A DNA stretch of 12,426 nt, from positions 1-12,426 of the forward strand of contig PFPF01000026.1 of the NCBI GenBank assembly GCA_002792915.1, given 5' to 3'. The position numbers and the translations under genes were made by a program. Numbering within the stretch: position 1 is the first letter of the stretch; the number at the start of each line of letters is the position of its first letter. The DNA comes from Candidatus Micrarchaeota archaeon CG_4_10_14_0_2_um_filter_60_11. GTDB lineage: Archaea; Micrarchaeota; Micrarchaeia; Norongarragalinales; Norongarragalinaceae. The notes under the pieces are model-generated. The model was not told the DNA's origin, ran no database searches, and was given only the letters and a program-made list of their open reading frames with translations. Of the stretch, positions 5,455 through 11,485 are shown piece by piece.

Positions 5455-5473
5455 TGGCGGCACAAAGCAATCC

Positions 5474-6091
5474 GTGAAAGCCCTGCTCTTCGACTTGGAC
5501 GGCACGCTCATCGACTCGGAAGAGGCGGTACTGCTAGCCTACAACCGCGTGCTCCGCGAAGCCGGCTTCAGGGAACGCCCAAAAACGGAAATGATGCCGC
5601 AGTGGGGCAGGGACTCGTGGCAGTGGTTCTCCGCGCTGGAACCTTTGGCAAGCGAGAAAACCATCGACAAAATGGCGCGCAACATGCAGAAGCTTTACGC
5701 CTCCGAATACCTCCCAAAATACGCGAAACCCGAGCCCGGCGCGGTGGAAATACTGCGGCAGCTCAAAGCGCAAGGCAAGCGCCTCGCAATCGTCACGAAC
5801 CAGGTGCGCGAGGAAGCCGAGGCGACGATGCGCGTCCTGTGCTTTCACGAGTTCGACGCGGTGGTGACGCACTCGGACGTGGCGCAAGGCAAGCCTAACC
5901 CCGAAATGATTTTCAAGGCGTTGAGCGCCGTTGGCGCAGCCAAACAAGAGGCAATATTCGTGGGGGATTCGCGCGTGGACTGGCTGACGGGCGAAGCGGC
6001 TGGAATCAACACGCGCCTGATACTGCGGCCGTGGAACGCTTCGCTGCCCTGCAAAAAAATAAGCGCGTTTTCCGAACTGTTGAAACTCTAG
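5474..6091 (+). CDS. HAD-superfamily hydrolase, phosphoglycolate phosphatase-like
   Basis: This is a probable cytoplasmic phosphatase of 205 residues with all four HAD motifs: DLDGT with nucleophile Asp7 and acid Asp9, Thr108 in IVTNQ, Lys140 in QGKPNPEMIFKAL, and GDSRVDW with Asp165 and Asp169. The helical insert after motif I (about residues 15-85) is a C1 cap, as in phosphoglycolate phosphatase and PpaX-type pyrophosphatases. The pattern AVxTHSDVAQGKPNPE also belongs to that subgroup. The substrate cannot be told from the sequence. The GTG start places the DxDGT motif at its normal distance from the N-terminus and lies 24 bases from a TATA box, which suggests a leaderless mRNA. The stop shares the CTAG at 6088-6091 with the convergent archease gene. 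Confidence 0.9.
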   Translation: MKALLFDLDGTLIDSEEAVLLAYNRVLREAGFRERPKTEMMPQWGRDSWQWFSALEPLASEKTIDKMARNMQKLYASEYLPKYAKPEPGAVEILRQLKAQGKRLAIVTNQVREEAEATMRVLCFHEFDAVVTHSDVAQGKPNPEMIFKALSAVGAAKQEAIFVGDSRVDWLTGEAAGINTRLILRPWNASLPCKKISAFSELLKL

Positions 6092-6525
6092 ACGTCAAGC
6101 AGCACGCGGGCGCGCCATTTTCCGTTCTTTTCGGTTACCGAGCACTCGTGAAAGGTGACTGCCTTGACTTCGGTTTTCCCTGCTTCCACCGAGCGCTTTG
6201 ACCCCGAGGCTACGCCTTGCAAAAGGAAGCCGTCGCCTTTCTTTTCGAACTTCGAGACTTTGAAGGACTTGAAGAAAACGCCGCGTGCGTCCGACTCGGA
6301 CAAAAGGCTGCCGAGCGCGAAAACGAGGAGCTCGTCAAGCGAGGCCGCCTTCGCCTCGATTACCACGGACTCGGACGGCTTGAGTTTCTCGAGGCGCGCG
6401 ATTGTCTCCAGCAGGGCAACGGCGGATTCCTCGACCAGCTCTTGGAACGACGGCGCCTCCGCTTCGAACAGCACGTCCGCCTTATGGTCGAGGAACTTGT
6501 GGCTGCTATTTTGTGCCGAGGCCAT
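6088..6525 (-). CDS. Archease (RtcB ligase activator)
   Basis: Archease helps the tRNA-splicing ligase RtcB form its guanylated intermediate with GTP and metal. The 145 residues show the family frame: DHKADVLFEAEAPSFQEL near the N-terminus (Asp13, His14, Asp17), a central LDELLVFALGSLLSESDA, VKAVTFHECSV (120-130), and a terminal LLDV whose Asp144 matches the metal-binding Asp in the family's FDI/LDV ending. No RtcB gene lies in the window. The ATG overlaps the end of the upstream membrane-protein gene by 20 bases, so the two are probably co-transcribed and coupled. The stop overlaps the convergent HAD stop within a single CTAG. Confidence 0.92.
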   Translation of the reverse strand: MASAQNSSHKFLDHKADVLFEAEAPSFQELVEESAVALLETIARLEKLKPSESVVIEAKAASLDELLVFALGSLLSESDARGVFFKSFKVSKFEKKGDGFLLQGVASGSKRSVEAGKTEVKAVTFHECSVTEKNGKWRARVLLDV

Positions 6526-7453
6526 CCTGCAACCCCTTCCTCAAAATTTTCTTGCCTTCTAATTTCAGGTAAAGCTCCTTCATCGTGTCCGCCGGGCGCT
6601 TCTTGTTGTTCGTTCCCGCGTAAAGCTGGTTTATGCGCAGCAAGCGGTTCAGGGGATGCAGGTTCTTGGGCACCTTGGCGGAATTCATCTTGATTATGAA
6701 AGCCGCTGCGTCGGCGTTGATTTCCGGTTTCAGGCGGTCCTTCTCGGCGACCACGTCGCCTTGGCCGTACTTGCTGCCAGGCGGGTCCCATTGGCGCCAC
6801 ATGTCGTCGAAAAAATGTTTCTTTAGCAGCTCATCTTCAAACTGTATTTTATCGTTGACTCCGTGAGAACCATAATCTTTTGAACCGTTTGCGTTTTTGT
6901 TCACGTAGTTCGCGTCAACATTCGGGGTCTCGCAGAACGCCGTGAGGTAAAACGCCAGGGTTTCCACCTGGTCCAATTCGCGGCGGCTTACCGCGTTCGC
7001 AAACGCGTTCCTGAGCTTTAACGGAACGTGTTCTATCAACTTGTCCATCCCGCGCTCGTCGGGGTGCATCAGAAACGAATGAATTCTTTCCGTTTCTTCC
7101 GCGGTGAATCCCTTACTCCTGAGATACGCGCGGGCGCTCTCCTGCTGGGAACGCGAATAAGCGTAAGTTCCAGGCTGGCGCGCCAACTGCCTCGTCTGCT
7201 CGAAGCGCTGCACGGGGTTCATCGGCTTGGCCGGCTGGCTGGCGGGCGTATTAACTTGCTCGACGCGCGCCTGCTCTGGCTGCGCCTCCACTTTCGGCGC
7301 CGCGGAAGACAAGTACCAAGTCAAGCCAATGCCCGCGAGTCCCGCGGCAACCCACGGCCAAATCCTGCGCTTGGGCTTCAACGGGCGCGGCTCCTCTGCT
7401 GACCGCGAGCCGACGAACCTCGAACGCAGGGGTTTTTCGGAAGGTTTGAGCAT
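6506..7453 (-). CDS. Membrane-anchored protein with lysozyme/SLT-like domain
   Basis: The 315-residue protein has a basic N-terminus, one membrane segment at about 31-50 (IWPWVAAGLAGIGLTWYLSS) and a large, probably external, C-terminal part after a Pro/Gln-rich linker (51-80). Within it, LAFYLTAFCETPNVDANY (167-183) followed by NANGSKDYGSHGVND (187-201) resembles the catalytic-Glu helix and the NPNGSxDYGxxQIN loop of lysozyme and lytic-transglycosylase folds, with Glu175 as possible catalytic residue. A later YAGTN (278-282) recalls their YNAG motif. These are read by eye; the activity is inferred. A TATA-like TTAATAAATA (7479-7488) lies about 31 bases before the ATG, a nearly leaderless start. 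It shares a transcript with archease. An alternative is a cell-surface protein of unrelated fold. Confidence 0.8.
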   Translation of the reverse strand: MLKPSEKPLRSRFVGSRSAEEPRPLKPKRRIWPWVAAGLAGIGLTWYLSSAAPKVEAQPEQARVEQVNTPASQPAKPMNPVQRFEQTRQLARQPGTYAYSRSQQESARAYLRSKGFTAEETERIHSFLMHPDERGMDKLIEHVPLKLRNAFANAVSRRELDQVETLAFYLTAFCETPNVDANYVNKNANGSKDYGSHGVNDKIQFEDELLKKHFFDDMWRQWDPPGSKYGQGDVVAEKDRLKPEINADAAAFIIKMNSAKVPKNLHPLNRLLRINQLYAGTNNKKRPADTMKELYLKLEGKKILRKGLQDGLGTK

Positions 7454-7478
7454 GCCTACGGTTTTTGCGTTCGGCGGC

Positions 7479-7488
7479 TATTTATTAA
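7479..7488. promoter_or_regulatory. TATA box between divergent membrane-protein and NAC genes
   Basis: TATTTATTAA is centred 31 bases from the leftward ATG (7453) and 36 bases from the rightward GTG (7520). It is the only AT-rich box in the 66-base gap, so one element probably serves both directions. Confidence 0.55.
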
Positions 7489-7519
7489 GTTGCCTTGCCG
7501 ATTTTGATTCGGTGGTTTA

Positions 7520-7855
7520 GTGCTCCCGAAAATGGACCCGAAGCAGATGGCGAAGCTGATGAGCCAGATGGGCATCAAGAACGAAGCCGTGGACGCCGCG
7601 AAAGTCACGATAGAAAAAAGCGACGGCACCAGCCTCGTGATAGACAACCCGCAAGTCACGAAAATCGACATGCAGGGACAGGTCTCGTTCCAAATCGCGG
7701 GCAGCGTGCGCGAAAGCAAGGCGAAAAGCGAGGAAAAAACCGACGACGCGGCGCTCGTGATGGAGGAATGCGGCTGCACCCGGCAGGAGGCAGAGCGCGC
7801 CCTAAAGGAGGCGAGCGGCGACCTTGCAGAAGCCATACTCAAGCTCAAGGGCTGA
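7520..7855 (+). CDS. Nascent polypeptide-associated complex protein (NAC, archaeal alpha type)
   Basis: This ribosome-bound chaperone contacts nascent chains; in archaea it works as a homodimer. The 111 residues show the archaeal pattern: MxPxxxPKQMAKLMSQMGIK at the N-terminus, a NAC domain (about 21-66) with NPQVTKIDMQGQVSFQIAG, a short charged linker, and a C-terminal UBA domain (about 73-110) with ALVMEECGCTRQEAERALKEASGDLAEAILKL. I chose the GTG at 7520 because archaeal homologues start with this M-P-x-x-x-P stretch, and a GGTGG ribosome site (7511-7515) lies 4 bases upstream. The gene is transcribed alone; an A-rich stretch follows it. Confidence 0.95.
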   Translation: MLPKMDPKQMAKLMSQMGIKNEAVDAAKVTIEKSDGTSLVIDNPQVTKIDMQGQVSFQIAGSVRESKAKSEEKTDDAALVMEECGCTRQEAERALKEASGDLAEAILKLKG

Positions 7856-7871
7856 AACGCGGGCAAAAAAC

Positions 7872-7920
7872 GAAAATAAAAAAAATAAAAAAAGGGGACG
7901 CCGGCACCAAGACTCCGGCG
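7872..7920 (-). terminator. Hairpin plus poly-U terminator of the galT-like operon
   Basis: On the minus strand CGCCGG (7915-7920) pairs with CCGGCG (7899-7904) across a 10-base loop, followed by CCCC and then long T tracts (T7-A-T8-A-T4). The layout is that of a strong intrinsic-type terminator and lies 13 bases after the microprotein stop. For the convergent NAC gene the same stretch is A-rich. Confidence 0.75.
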
Positions 7921-7932
7921 CTTCACGAAAAC

Positions 7933-8007
7933 TTACCTCCGCTTCTTCTTGGCTTTCTTGGTCTTCTTGGTTTTCTTCTTCGTTTTGCAACAGCAACCGC
8001 AGGACAT
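7933..8007 (-). CDS. 24-residue Cys- and Lys-rich microprotein
   Basis: The ATG at 8007 opens a 24-residue frame that begins MSCGCCCK, so four of the first seven residues are cysteine, and continues as an almost pure Lys/Thr/Ala/Arg tail ending KKKRR. A strong ribosome site, GGGGGTGA (8013-8020), lies 5 bases before the ATG and begins right after the stop of the galT-like gene, so it should be translated from that transcript. A hairpin/poly-U terminator follows. The cysteine cluster suits metal binding and the basic tail suits binding nucleic acid or ribosomes; both are inferences. I know no named family. Placement makes it a much better candidate than a chance frame. Confidence 0.7.
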   Translation of the reverse strand: MSCGCCCKTKKKTKKTKKAKKKRR

Positions 8008-8021
8008 GTTTTTCACCCCCT

Positions 8022-8921
8022 TCAATCGGATTTCTTAAGCAGCTTCAGGGCGCTCTTCTCGCCCACTCCGTTCAGCACCAGGCCCAGGCCCAATTCGACC
8101 GCGCCCCAAATCGGCTTGCGCGGATAAATCTCCAAATGCAAATGGAAGTCGCGGCCGCGCGGCGCGGAATGGAACGCCACGTTGTACGATTCCTCGAACG
8201 GCGCGGTGCGCCTGACTACCTCCTGCAGAGCCTGCAGCAGCTCCACGCCCTCCGCGTCGCTCAAGTCGGCAAGCGAGAGGACGTGCCGCTTTGAAACGAT
8301 CCACGACTCGCACGGCAGCCTCGCCGTTGACGGGAGGATGCAGGTAAAGTTTTCGGTTTCGAAGAGCGTTTTTTCGCGCTTCGCGATGCCGCAGAACGGG
8401 CACTTTTTCTTGACCGCGTCCGCCTCGGTGCGCATGTACGCCGGAACGTAGGGCAGCGCGATGATTTGCGCGTGCTCGTGCGCGATGCTCGCCCCGCTCT
8501 TGGGGCCGCGGTTGCGGAAGAGGAAAACCAGCTCGGAATTCTTGCGGCGCGAAAAATCCAGGAACGCGTCCTTGTAGGCGCGCCAAACGAGCGCTATGTG
8601 GGCGGGAGAAAAGTCCTGGAATGCCTGCGAGTGCTTCTCGGTCTCCACGATTACGTCGTGGTCGCCGGACGCGGGCGCGCGGCCGCCGTCCCACGCGAAC
8701 TTTTTCTTGGAGGGCTTGAGCACGGGAAACGCGTTCCTGAACCTGCGCACGCGCCACTCGCGCCCGTCGGGGTACGCCACTATCGTCGGCGGCGTCATGC
8801 CTTCGTTGCCGCGGCAGAACGGGCAGCCCTGCTTTGACTTCACGTGCGGCCGCTTCGAGCGGTTGTCCGCCACCAGCACGTCGACCTGTTTGAAGGCGTC
8901 GCGCCTGAACTCGAAAGCCAT
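8022..8921 (-). CDS. Galactose-1-phosphate uridylyltransferase-like protein
   Basis: This is a GalT/HIT-superfamily nucleotidyltransferase of 299 residues, acting on sugar-1-phosphates in the cytoplasm. An N-terminal zinc pair CPFC (33-36) is followed by GDHDVIVETEKH, whose His97 is a likely third ligand, and by the active-site motif IAHEHAQ (146-152), in which His150 corresponds to the uridylylated histidine of the canonical HPHxQ. A second CPFC (174-177) and the FHLHLEIYPR motif (259-268) mark the C-terminal half, as does the ELGLGLVLNGV tail typical of archaeal GalT. The Pro-to-Glu change in HPH leaves the substrate open (UDP-sugar or ADP-sugar type). I chose the ATG at 8921 over the TTG at 8930 because a TATA box lies 28 bases upstream, giving a leaderless mRNA. 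The microprotein follows it. Confidence 0.88.
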   Translation of the reverse strand: MAFEFRRDAFKQVDVLVADNRSKRPHVKSKQGCPFCRGNEGMTPPTIVAYPDGREWRVRRFRNAFPVLKPSKKKFAWDGGRAPASGDHDVIVETEKHSQAFQDFSPAHIALVWRAYKDAFLDFSRRKNSELVFLFRNRGPKSGASIAHEHAQIIALPYVPAYMRTEADAVKKKCPFCGIAKREKTLFETENFTCILPSTARLPCESWIVSKRHVLSLADLSDAEGVELLQALQEVVRRTAPFEESYNVAFHSAPRGRDFHLHLEIYPRKPIWGAVELGLGLVLNGVGEKSALKLLKKSD

Positions 8922-8943
8922 CTCAAACAAGCGAAGGCAAGCC

Positions 8944-8955
8944 GCTTAAATAAGC
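8944..8955. promoter_or_regulatory. Palindromic two-way TATA box GCTTAAATAAGC
   Basis: The near-palindrome is centred 23-24 bases before the rightward ATG (8973) and 28 bases before the leftward ATG (8921). Neither gene shows a ribosome site, so both mRNAs are probably leaderless and driven from this one element. Confidence 0.65.
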
Positions 8956-8972
8956 CTTTCCAAAAATTTGGC

Positions 8973-9821
8973 ATGGGCTTACCAGACTGGCTCGCGAGAA
9001 CGCAGCGGCTGTTCAAGAACTTCGGGCCGCACCTAGTAAAGATTAACGTGCGGCGCGTCACGCGCAACATCACGGGCGCGCACAAGCCGCCGCTCGCGGT
9101 GGCGGTGGACATCGACGGCACGCTGCTCAACGCGGACACGCAGCGCATAATGGCGGAGAACACTGGCTGGGCCGACGAGTACGAAAAGATCTGCCGGGAA
9201 GTGGCGCGCGGCAAAAAACACATGAACCCGGCCCTGAAGGAATCGTTCGACGGCTTCGCGAAGCTGGGGGTTGGCGAAGCGGAGTGGCGCGAAGTCGCCG
9301 AAAACGCGTTCAACGACCACCTGAACAAGGATTTGGTGGAGGGGCTGCTCGCACTGCAGGGCCTAGGGAACGCGCCGAAACTAATTCTCGCGACGCGCGG
9401 CCACCGGGCGGTTGCCGAGCGCGTGGCCGAACTGCTGCTGGAAAAGCACGGCTTGCACGTGCAGGGGATAGTGGCGTCCGGGGACAACGGCAAGGGCTTC
9501 GAAATAATCGGCAACCGCGAAGGCAGGCTGTCCGGCACGAGCTTCACGACAAAACCGCTGAAGGCGCGCGAACAATACTTGCGCGGCTGGGGGATACCCT
9601 TGCAGAGGACCGCGATTATAACCGACAGCCCGCACGACGCCGACTCGGTGGCGAAGTTCGACAGCGGAGTGCTTTTATTGACCGGGGAAAAATCTAACGC
9701 CTACGCACTCCGCGCGGGAATGTACGACCGGGTCCTGAGGCGCGGCCAGGGCCGCATGCTCCCGGAAATGCTGGGCTTCAAGCCCGAACAGCGTTTAAAA
9801 CCCCCCTCCCGCTTAATGTAG
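8973..9821 (+). CDS. HAD-superfamily hydrolase, unknown substrate
   Basis: The 282-residue protein has a 40-residue basic N-terminal extension and then a HAD core: VAVDIDGTLL with Asp46 and Asp48, Thr141 in LILATRGH, Lys194 or Lys197 in FTTKPLKAREQYL, and IITDSPHDADSV with Asp218 and Asp222. A helical cap lies between motifs I and II (about 55-130). Motif spacing is closest to the phosphoserine-phosphatase-like branch, but there is no substrate-specific signature. The frame is open upstream to 8844; the ATG at 8973 is chosen because it lies 24 bases from the TATA box and because the upstream part overlaps the divergent gene. Its last codons contain the likely promoter of the prenyltransferase gene that starts 2 bases later. 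Confidence 0.85.
   Translation: MGLPDWLARTQRLFKNFGPHLVKINVRRVTRNITGAHKPPLAVAVDIDGTLLNADTQRIMAENTGWADEYEKICREVARGKKHMNPALKESFDGFAKLGVGEAEWREVAENAFNDHLNKDLVEGLLALQGLGNAPKLILATRGHRAVAERVAELLLEKHGLHVQGIVASGDNGKGFEIIGNREGRLSGTSFTTKPLKAREQYLRGWGIPLQRTAIITDSPHDADSVAKFDSGVLLLTGEKSNAYALRAGMYDRVLRRGQGRMLPEMLGFKPEQRLKPPSRLM
9794..9800 (+). promoter_or_regulatory. TATA box of the prenyltransferase gene, inside the HAD coding end
   Basis: TTTAAAA is centred 27 bases before the ATG at 9824. No ribosome site precedes that ATG, so a leaderless mRNA starting there is likely, in addition to read-through from the HAD gene. Confidence 0.55.
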
Positions 9822-9823
9822 CC

Positions 9824-10639
9824 ATGCCCTTCCTCGAACTCACGCGGCCCGCAAACTCGCTAATGGCCGCAATCGCGGCCTGGCTCGGCTACTCGCTCGC
9901 GCTCAACGCGCCCGCGTTCGACGCCACGATCGCGCTCATCGCCACGGCTACGTTCCTGGTCTCGGCTGGCGGCCAGGCGGTAAACGATTACTTCGACCGC
10001 GATGTGGACGCGCTGCGCAAACGCCACCGCCCGATTCCCTCGGGACGCATCAAGCCGGAAACCGCCTACTTGTACGCGCTGCTCCTCTTCGCCGCGGGAA
10101 TAACCGCCGCGGGATTCGTCTCGCTTAGTGCGGCAGTGTACGCCGCCTTCTTCGCCGTGCTCATGTACGCCTATTCCGCCGCGCTCGCGAAACTCAAGTG
10201 GCTCGGCAACTGGCTCGTCGCGCTGGGCACCGCAGCCGCCATAATGTTCGGCGCTTTTGTGGCGGGCTCGTACGTGCTTCCGATATTCCTCGCGCTCGCC
10301 GCATTCTTCGCCAACGCCGGCCGCGAAATCACGAAAGACCTTGAGGACTTGGAAGCGGACCGCGGCCACAAGAACACGCTCCCGATAATCGCGGGCGAAG
10401 CCAGCGCGCGTTCAGTGGCAGGGCTGTGCTTCTGCCTCGCCGCGATAATCGCTTGTTACCCCGCTACATTGCCGTGGCTCGCTTCGAAACAAATATTTTT
10501 GTTCATCCTGATTGCGGGCGTGCTCGGCAACTTCGTCGCGCTCGCCCAACTGCTGAGGCACGAATACAAAGCCAGCCAAATCATGAGCAAAGCCGCCATG
10601 GCCGTCCTCCTGCTGGCTTACGCCGCGACGCTGTTCTGA
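9824..10639 (+). CDS. UbiA-family prenyltransferase, probable geranylgeranylglyceryl-phosphate geranylgeranyltransferase (DGGGP synthase)
   Basis: This integral membrane enzyme probably adds the second geranylgeranyl chain in archaeal ether-lipid synthesis. Its 271 residues form about 8-9 membrane segments. The first UbiA motif is NDYFDRDVD (54-62), followed by RHRPIPSGRI, in place of the family's NRPIPSGRI; the second is REITKDLEDLEAD (167-179), followed by HKNTLPI. These Asp clusters bind Mg2+ and the prenyl diphosphate. The RPxPSGR and KxxxTLPI features and the archaeal setting point to DGGGP synthase over quinone or heme prenyltransferases, though related UbiA enzymes cannot be fully excluded. 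It starts 2 bases after the HAD stop and has its own TATA box; the ITPase-like gene follows 24 bases later. Confidence 0.9.
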   Translation: MPFLELTRPANSLMAAIAAWLGYSLALNAPAFDATIALIATATFLVSAGGQAVNDYFDRDVDALRKRHRPIPSGRIKPETAYLYALLLFAAGITAAGFVSLSAAVYAAFFAVLMYAYSAALAKLKWLGNWLVALGTAAAIMFGAFVAGSYVLPIFLALAAFFANAGREITKDLEDLEADRGHKNTLPIIAGEASARSVAGLCFCLAAIIACYPATLPWLASKQIFLFILIAGVLGNFVALAQLLRHEYKASQIMSKAAMAVLLLAYAATLF

Positions 10640-10663
10640 ACTAAAAGCGGTAGTGAAAACGAA

Positions 10664-11254
10664 ATGATTCTCATCACGTCGGAAAACCCGCACAAAATCG
10701 GAAAAATCCGTGGAATGCTCGGCGGCGCGGAAAGCGTTTCCCTCGCCGAGGCGGGCTTGGCGGATGACTGCGCAGAGGAAGGCGCGACATTGCTGGAAAT
10801 CGCGGAAAACAAGGCGGCGTACTATTCGAAAAAGTTTGACGGTCCAGTGATTGCGACCGACGGCGGCGCGGCAATACCCGCGTTAAAGGGTTGGGACGCG
10901 CGCTTCACGAAGCGCTTCGGCGGCGAAGGGCTGGACGACTTCCAGCGCATGGACTTGCTGCTGGAAAAGGCAACGCGCTTGAAGGGAAAGGAACGCGAAT
11001 TCTGCTGGATTGAGTGTGCGGCAATCGCGGAAAAGGGGAAAATAATTTTTTCCGCGTGCGCCAAAGGCGACGAAGGAAGCCTCCAGACGGCTTACGACGC
11101 GAAAAAATACAAGAAGGGAATCTGGCTGTGCAGCCTTTGGTTTTACCCGGAACTGAAAAAGAATTTTTTCGACTTGACTCCCGTAGAGCGGGAGAAAAAA
11201 GCCGAGTCGTCTTGGAAAAAATTGGACGCTGAAATCAAACGCTTTTTGGCCTAA
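10664..11254 (+). CDS. Divergent Ham1/RdgB-like (ITPase-family) protein
   Basis: The 196-residue protein starts ILITSENPHKIGKI, matching the TxNxxK phosphate-binding start of non-canonical purine NTP pyrophosphatases that remove ITP/XTP from the nucleotide pool. Next come AEEGATLLEIAENKAAYYSKKF, matching the family's E-x-A-x-x-KA helix, and VIATDGGAAIPAL, matching the AxDSGLxVxAL catalytic loop with Ser replaced by Gly. The C-terminal part departs from the family: the usual GYDPIF and SHRxxA motifs are not recognisable, and it has KKYKKGIWLCSLWFYPELKK and a lysine-rich tail. The fold is likely; activity on ITP/XTP is uncertain. It lies 24 bases after the prenyltransferase gene, probably in the same transcript, with only a weak GGTAGTGA before its ATG. 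Confidence 0.72.
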   Translation: MILITSENPHKIGKIRGMLGGAESVSLAEAGLADDCAEEGATLLEIAENKAAYYSKKFDGPVIATDGGAAIPALKGWDARFTKRFGGEGLDDFQRMDLLLEKATRLKGKEREFCWIECAAIAEKGKIIFSACAKGDEGSLQTAYDAKKYKKGIWLCSLWFYPELKKNFFDLTPVEREKKAESSWKKLDAEIKRFLA

Positions 11255-11279
11255 AACTTCGTCAAAAATCGCGGAAAGC

Positions 11280-11287
11280 TTTATAAA
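11280..11287 (+). promoter_or_regulatory. Strong TATA box TTTATAAA
   Basis: TTTATAAA lies in the palindrome CTTTATAAAG, the best archaeal TATA match in the window, centred 24 bases before the ATG of the 43-residue ORF. It is probably the promoter for that ORF and for the reductase fusion gene that follows. Confidence 0.75.
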
Positions 11288-11306
11288 GAGGCTTGGTTTT
11301 TAGCTA

Positions 11307-11438
11307 ATGCCGCAAGGCGAAAAGGGCACCCGCGGAAACCCGCAGGTTGTGCCCTCTTTGCCCAAGGTACAACAGGTAGGTGGTAAAAAACGGTTGAAAA
11401 TTGTCCAGCCGTACGCATCCACCAGACAGGTTGTGTAG
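11307..11438 (+). CDS. 43-residue basic small protein, leaderless, upstream of the reductase
   Basis: I do not recognise this protein. The ATG at 11307 lies 24 bases from a strong TATA box, which would make it the first codon of a leaderless mRNA, and the frame runs to a TAG at 11436. The product begins MPQGEKGTRGNPQVV, has SLPKVQQVGGKKRLKIVQPY in the middle and is basic, with no membrane segment or cysteine. It precedes the NrdR-NrdD fusion by 47 bases on the same strand. It could be an independent small protein or a leader peptide that controls the reductase. The same stretch can also fold (GGGCAC/GTGCCC, GCGG/CCGC and ACGGTT/AGCCGT stems), so a structured RNA leader remains an alternative. 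Confidence 0.55.
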   Translation: MPQGEKGTRGNPQVVPSLPKVQQVGGKKRLKIVQPYASTRQVV

Positions 11439-11485
11439 TTAAAGGTTCAGGCATACAATAGGTTGATTTGGGGGGTTGGTGGGTC

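Noticed and set aside
7824..8294. Plus-strand frame from the NAC end across the terminator and galT-like gene
   Set aside because: It begins inside NAC in another frame, crosses a hairpin/poly-U terminator and is antisense to the microprotein and the GalT-like gene.
11307..11485. Cobalamin riboswitch before the reductase
   Set aside because: No cobalamin-box-like GCCACTG sequence is present, and the reductase is of the anaerobic glycyl-radical type and not the B12-dependent one, so the known switch class is not supported.
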